From the NCBI GenBank assembly GCA_025359705.1, contig JANYFS010000013.1, positions 1-5,348 on the forward strand: DNA of 5,348 nt, read 5' to 3'. Shown here piece by piece: positions 5,250-5,348 of this stretch. The stretch comes from Deinococcales bacterium (lineage in GTDB: Bacteria > Deinococcota > Deinococci > Deinococcales > Deinococcaceae). The translations under genes and the position numbers were made by a program. The notes beneath the pieces were generated by a model. It was not told the DNA's origin. It searched no databases and saw nothing but the letters and a program-made list of their open reading frames with translations. Position 1 is the stretch's first letter. Each line of letters starts with the position of its first letter.

Positions 5250-5348
5250 TTAGCGCCCCGTGGCAGAACTCGAGGGGAAAATACGTTTTAGGTTGAACTC
5301 CCTCGAGGCTTACCCCGATTGAACTCAAATCTGTAAAGAAGTCAGTCG
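5238..5348 (-). CDS. Open frame entering from the right edge, unidentified (partial)
   Basis: Upstream of the broken gamma-glutamyltransferase a different minus-strand frame is open to the window edge. It reads TDFFTDLSSIGVSLEG, then VQPKTYFPLEFCHGALITYVG, up to about 5238, after which it only shadows the transferase frame. Both CTCGAG sites (5269, 5302) read as Leu-Glu, the usual coding phase here, which mildly favours real coding. It does not resemble the large subunit of the transferase or any transposase I know. It may be part of an inserted element, a different gene brought next to ggt by deletion, or chance. The stretch also has a direct repeat TTGAACTC at 5293-5300 and 5319-5326. Confidence 0.3.

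Larger units (their letters stand above)
306..5307. repeat. Highly iterated palindrome CTCGAG, 42 dispersed copies
   Basis: Hand-counted start positions are 306, 660, 693, 780, 1050, 1086, 1262, 1296, 1494, 1789, 1811, 2107, 2126, 2188, 2290, 2332, 2479, 2578, 2605, 2887, 2951, 3070, 3177, 3304, 3321, 3383, 3417, 3505, 3576, 3616, 3823, 3848, 4009, 4030, 4089, 4301, 4344, 4531, 4865, 4938, 5269 and 5302. About 1.3 would be expected for a random hexamer. A flanking G on the left is common (GCTCGAG), often with C on the right, but the constant core is six bases. Sites occur in coding and intergenic DNA. In genes they are read mostly as Leu-Glu, also as Ser-Ser (1262, 2951, 4531) and Ala-Arg-Gly (3848, 4301, 4865), so protein sequence does not explain them. 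Confidence 0.95.

Noticed and set aside
5104..5328. 74-residue minus-strand frame as a complete gene
   Set aside because: Its second half is an out-of-frame shadow of the gamma-glutamyltransferase. Only the upstream part, open to the window edge, may be coding, and that is listed as a partial frame.

Overview
The window is bacterial chromosomal DNA of moderate GC content (roughly half, judged by eye). It holds four protein-coding loci, two cut or broken at the edges. From left to right: the 3' part of a multi-PAS sensor histidine kinase (+ strand, running in from the left edge); a complete iron-sulfur photolyase/cryptochrome of the PhrB/CryB type (- strand, convergent with the kinase); an unrecognised 181-residue protein (+ strand, divergent from the photolyase); and the C-terminal two thirds of a gamma-glutamyltransferase (- strand, convergent with the unknown gene). 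The transferase reading frame is cut off upstream by a stop codon, next to unrelated-looking sequence that runs off the right edge.

The most striking property is not a gene. The palindrome CTCGAG occurs 42 times by hand count in 5348 bases, about once per 127 bp, where about one is expected by chance. It lies in every gene, in all three codon phases (most often read as Leu-Glu), and in intergenic DNA. This resembles the highly iterated palindrome HIP1 (GCGATCGC) of cyanobacteria, but with a different core word. Both hairpins seen between genes use CTCGAG as the inner part of their stems.

The photolyase and the unknown gene share a TANNNT hexamer ending exactly six bases before the ATG, with no Shine-Dalgarno sequence. 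That is the geometry of leaderless transcription, common in Deinococcota and also found in other phyla. This and the CTCGAG richness make a Deinococcota (Meiothermus/Deinococcus-like) or similarly deep-branching host a reasonable but weak guess; no rRNA or marker gene confirms it.

The 303-bp gap between the two divergent genes (3175-3477) is unusually busy. It holds a textbook intrinsic terminator pointing left (10-bp perfect stem plus eight T), and just upstream of it what looks like the frameshifted tail of a small minus-strand gene, overlapping the start of the unknown + strand gene. This is either a decayed gene with its terminator left in place, or a regulatory leader ahead of the photolyase. 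I see no operon: neighbouring genes alternate in strand, and nothing shows that the kinase, photolyase and transferase work in one pathway.
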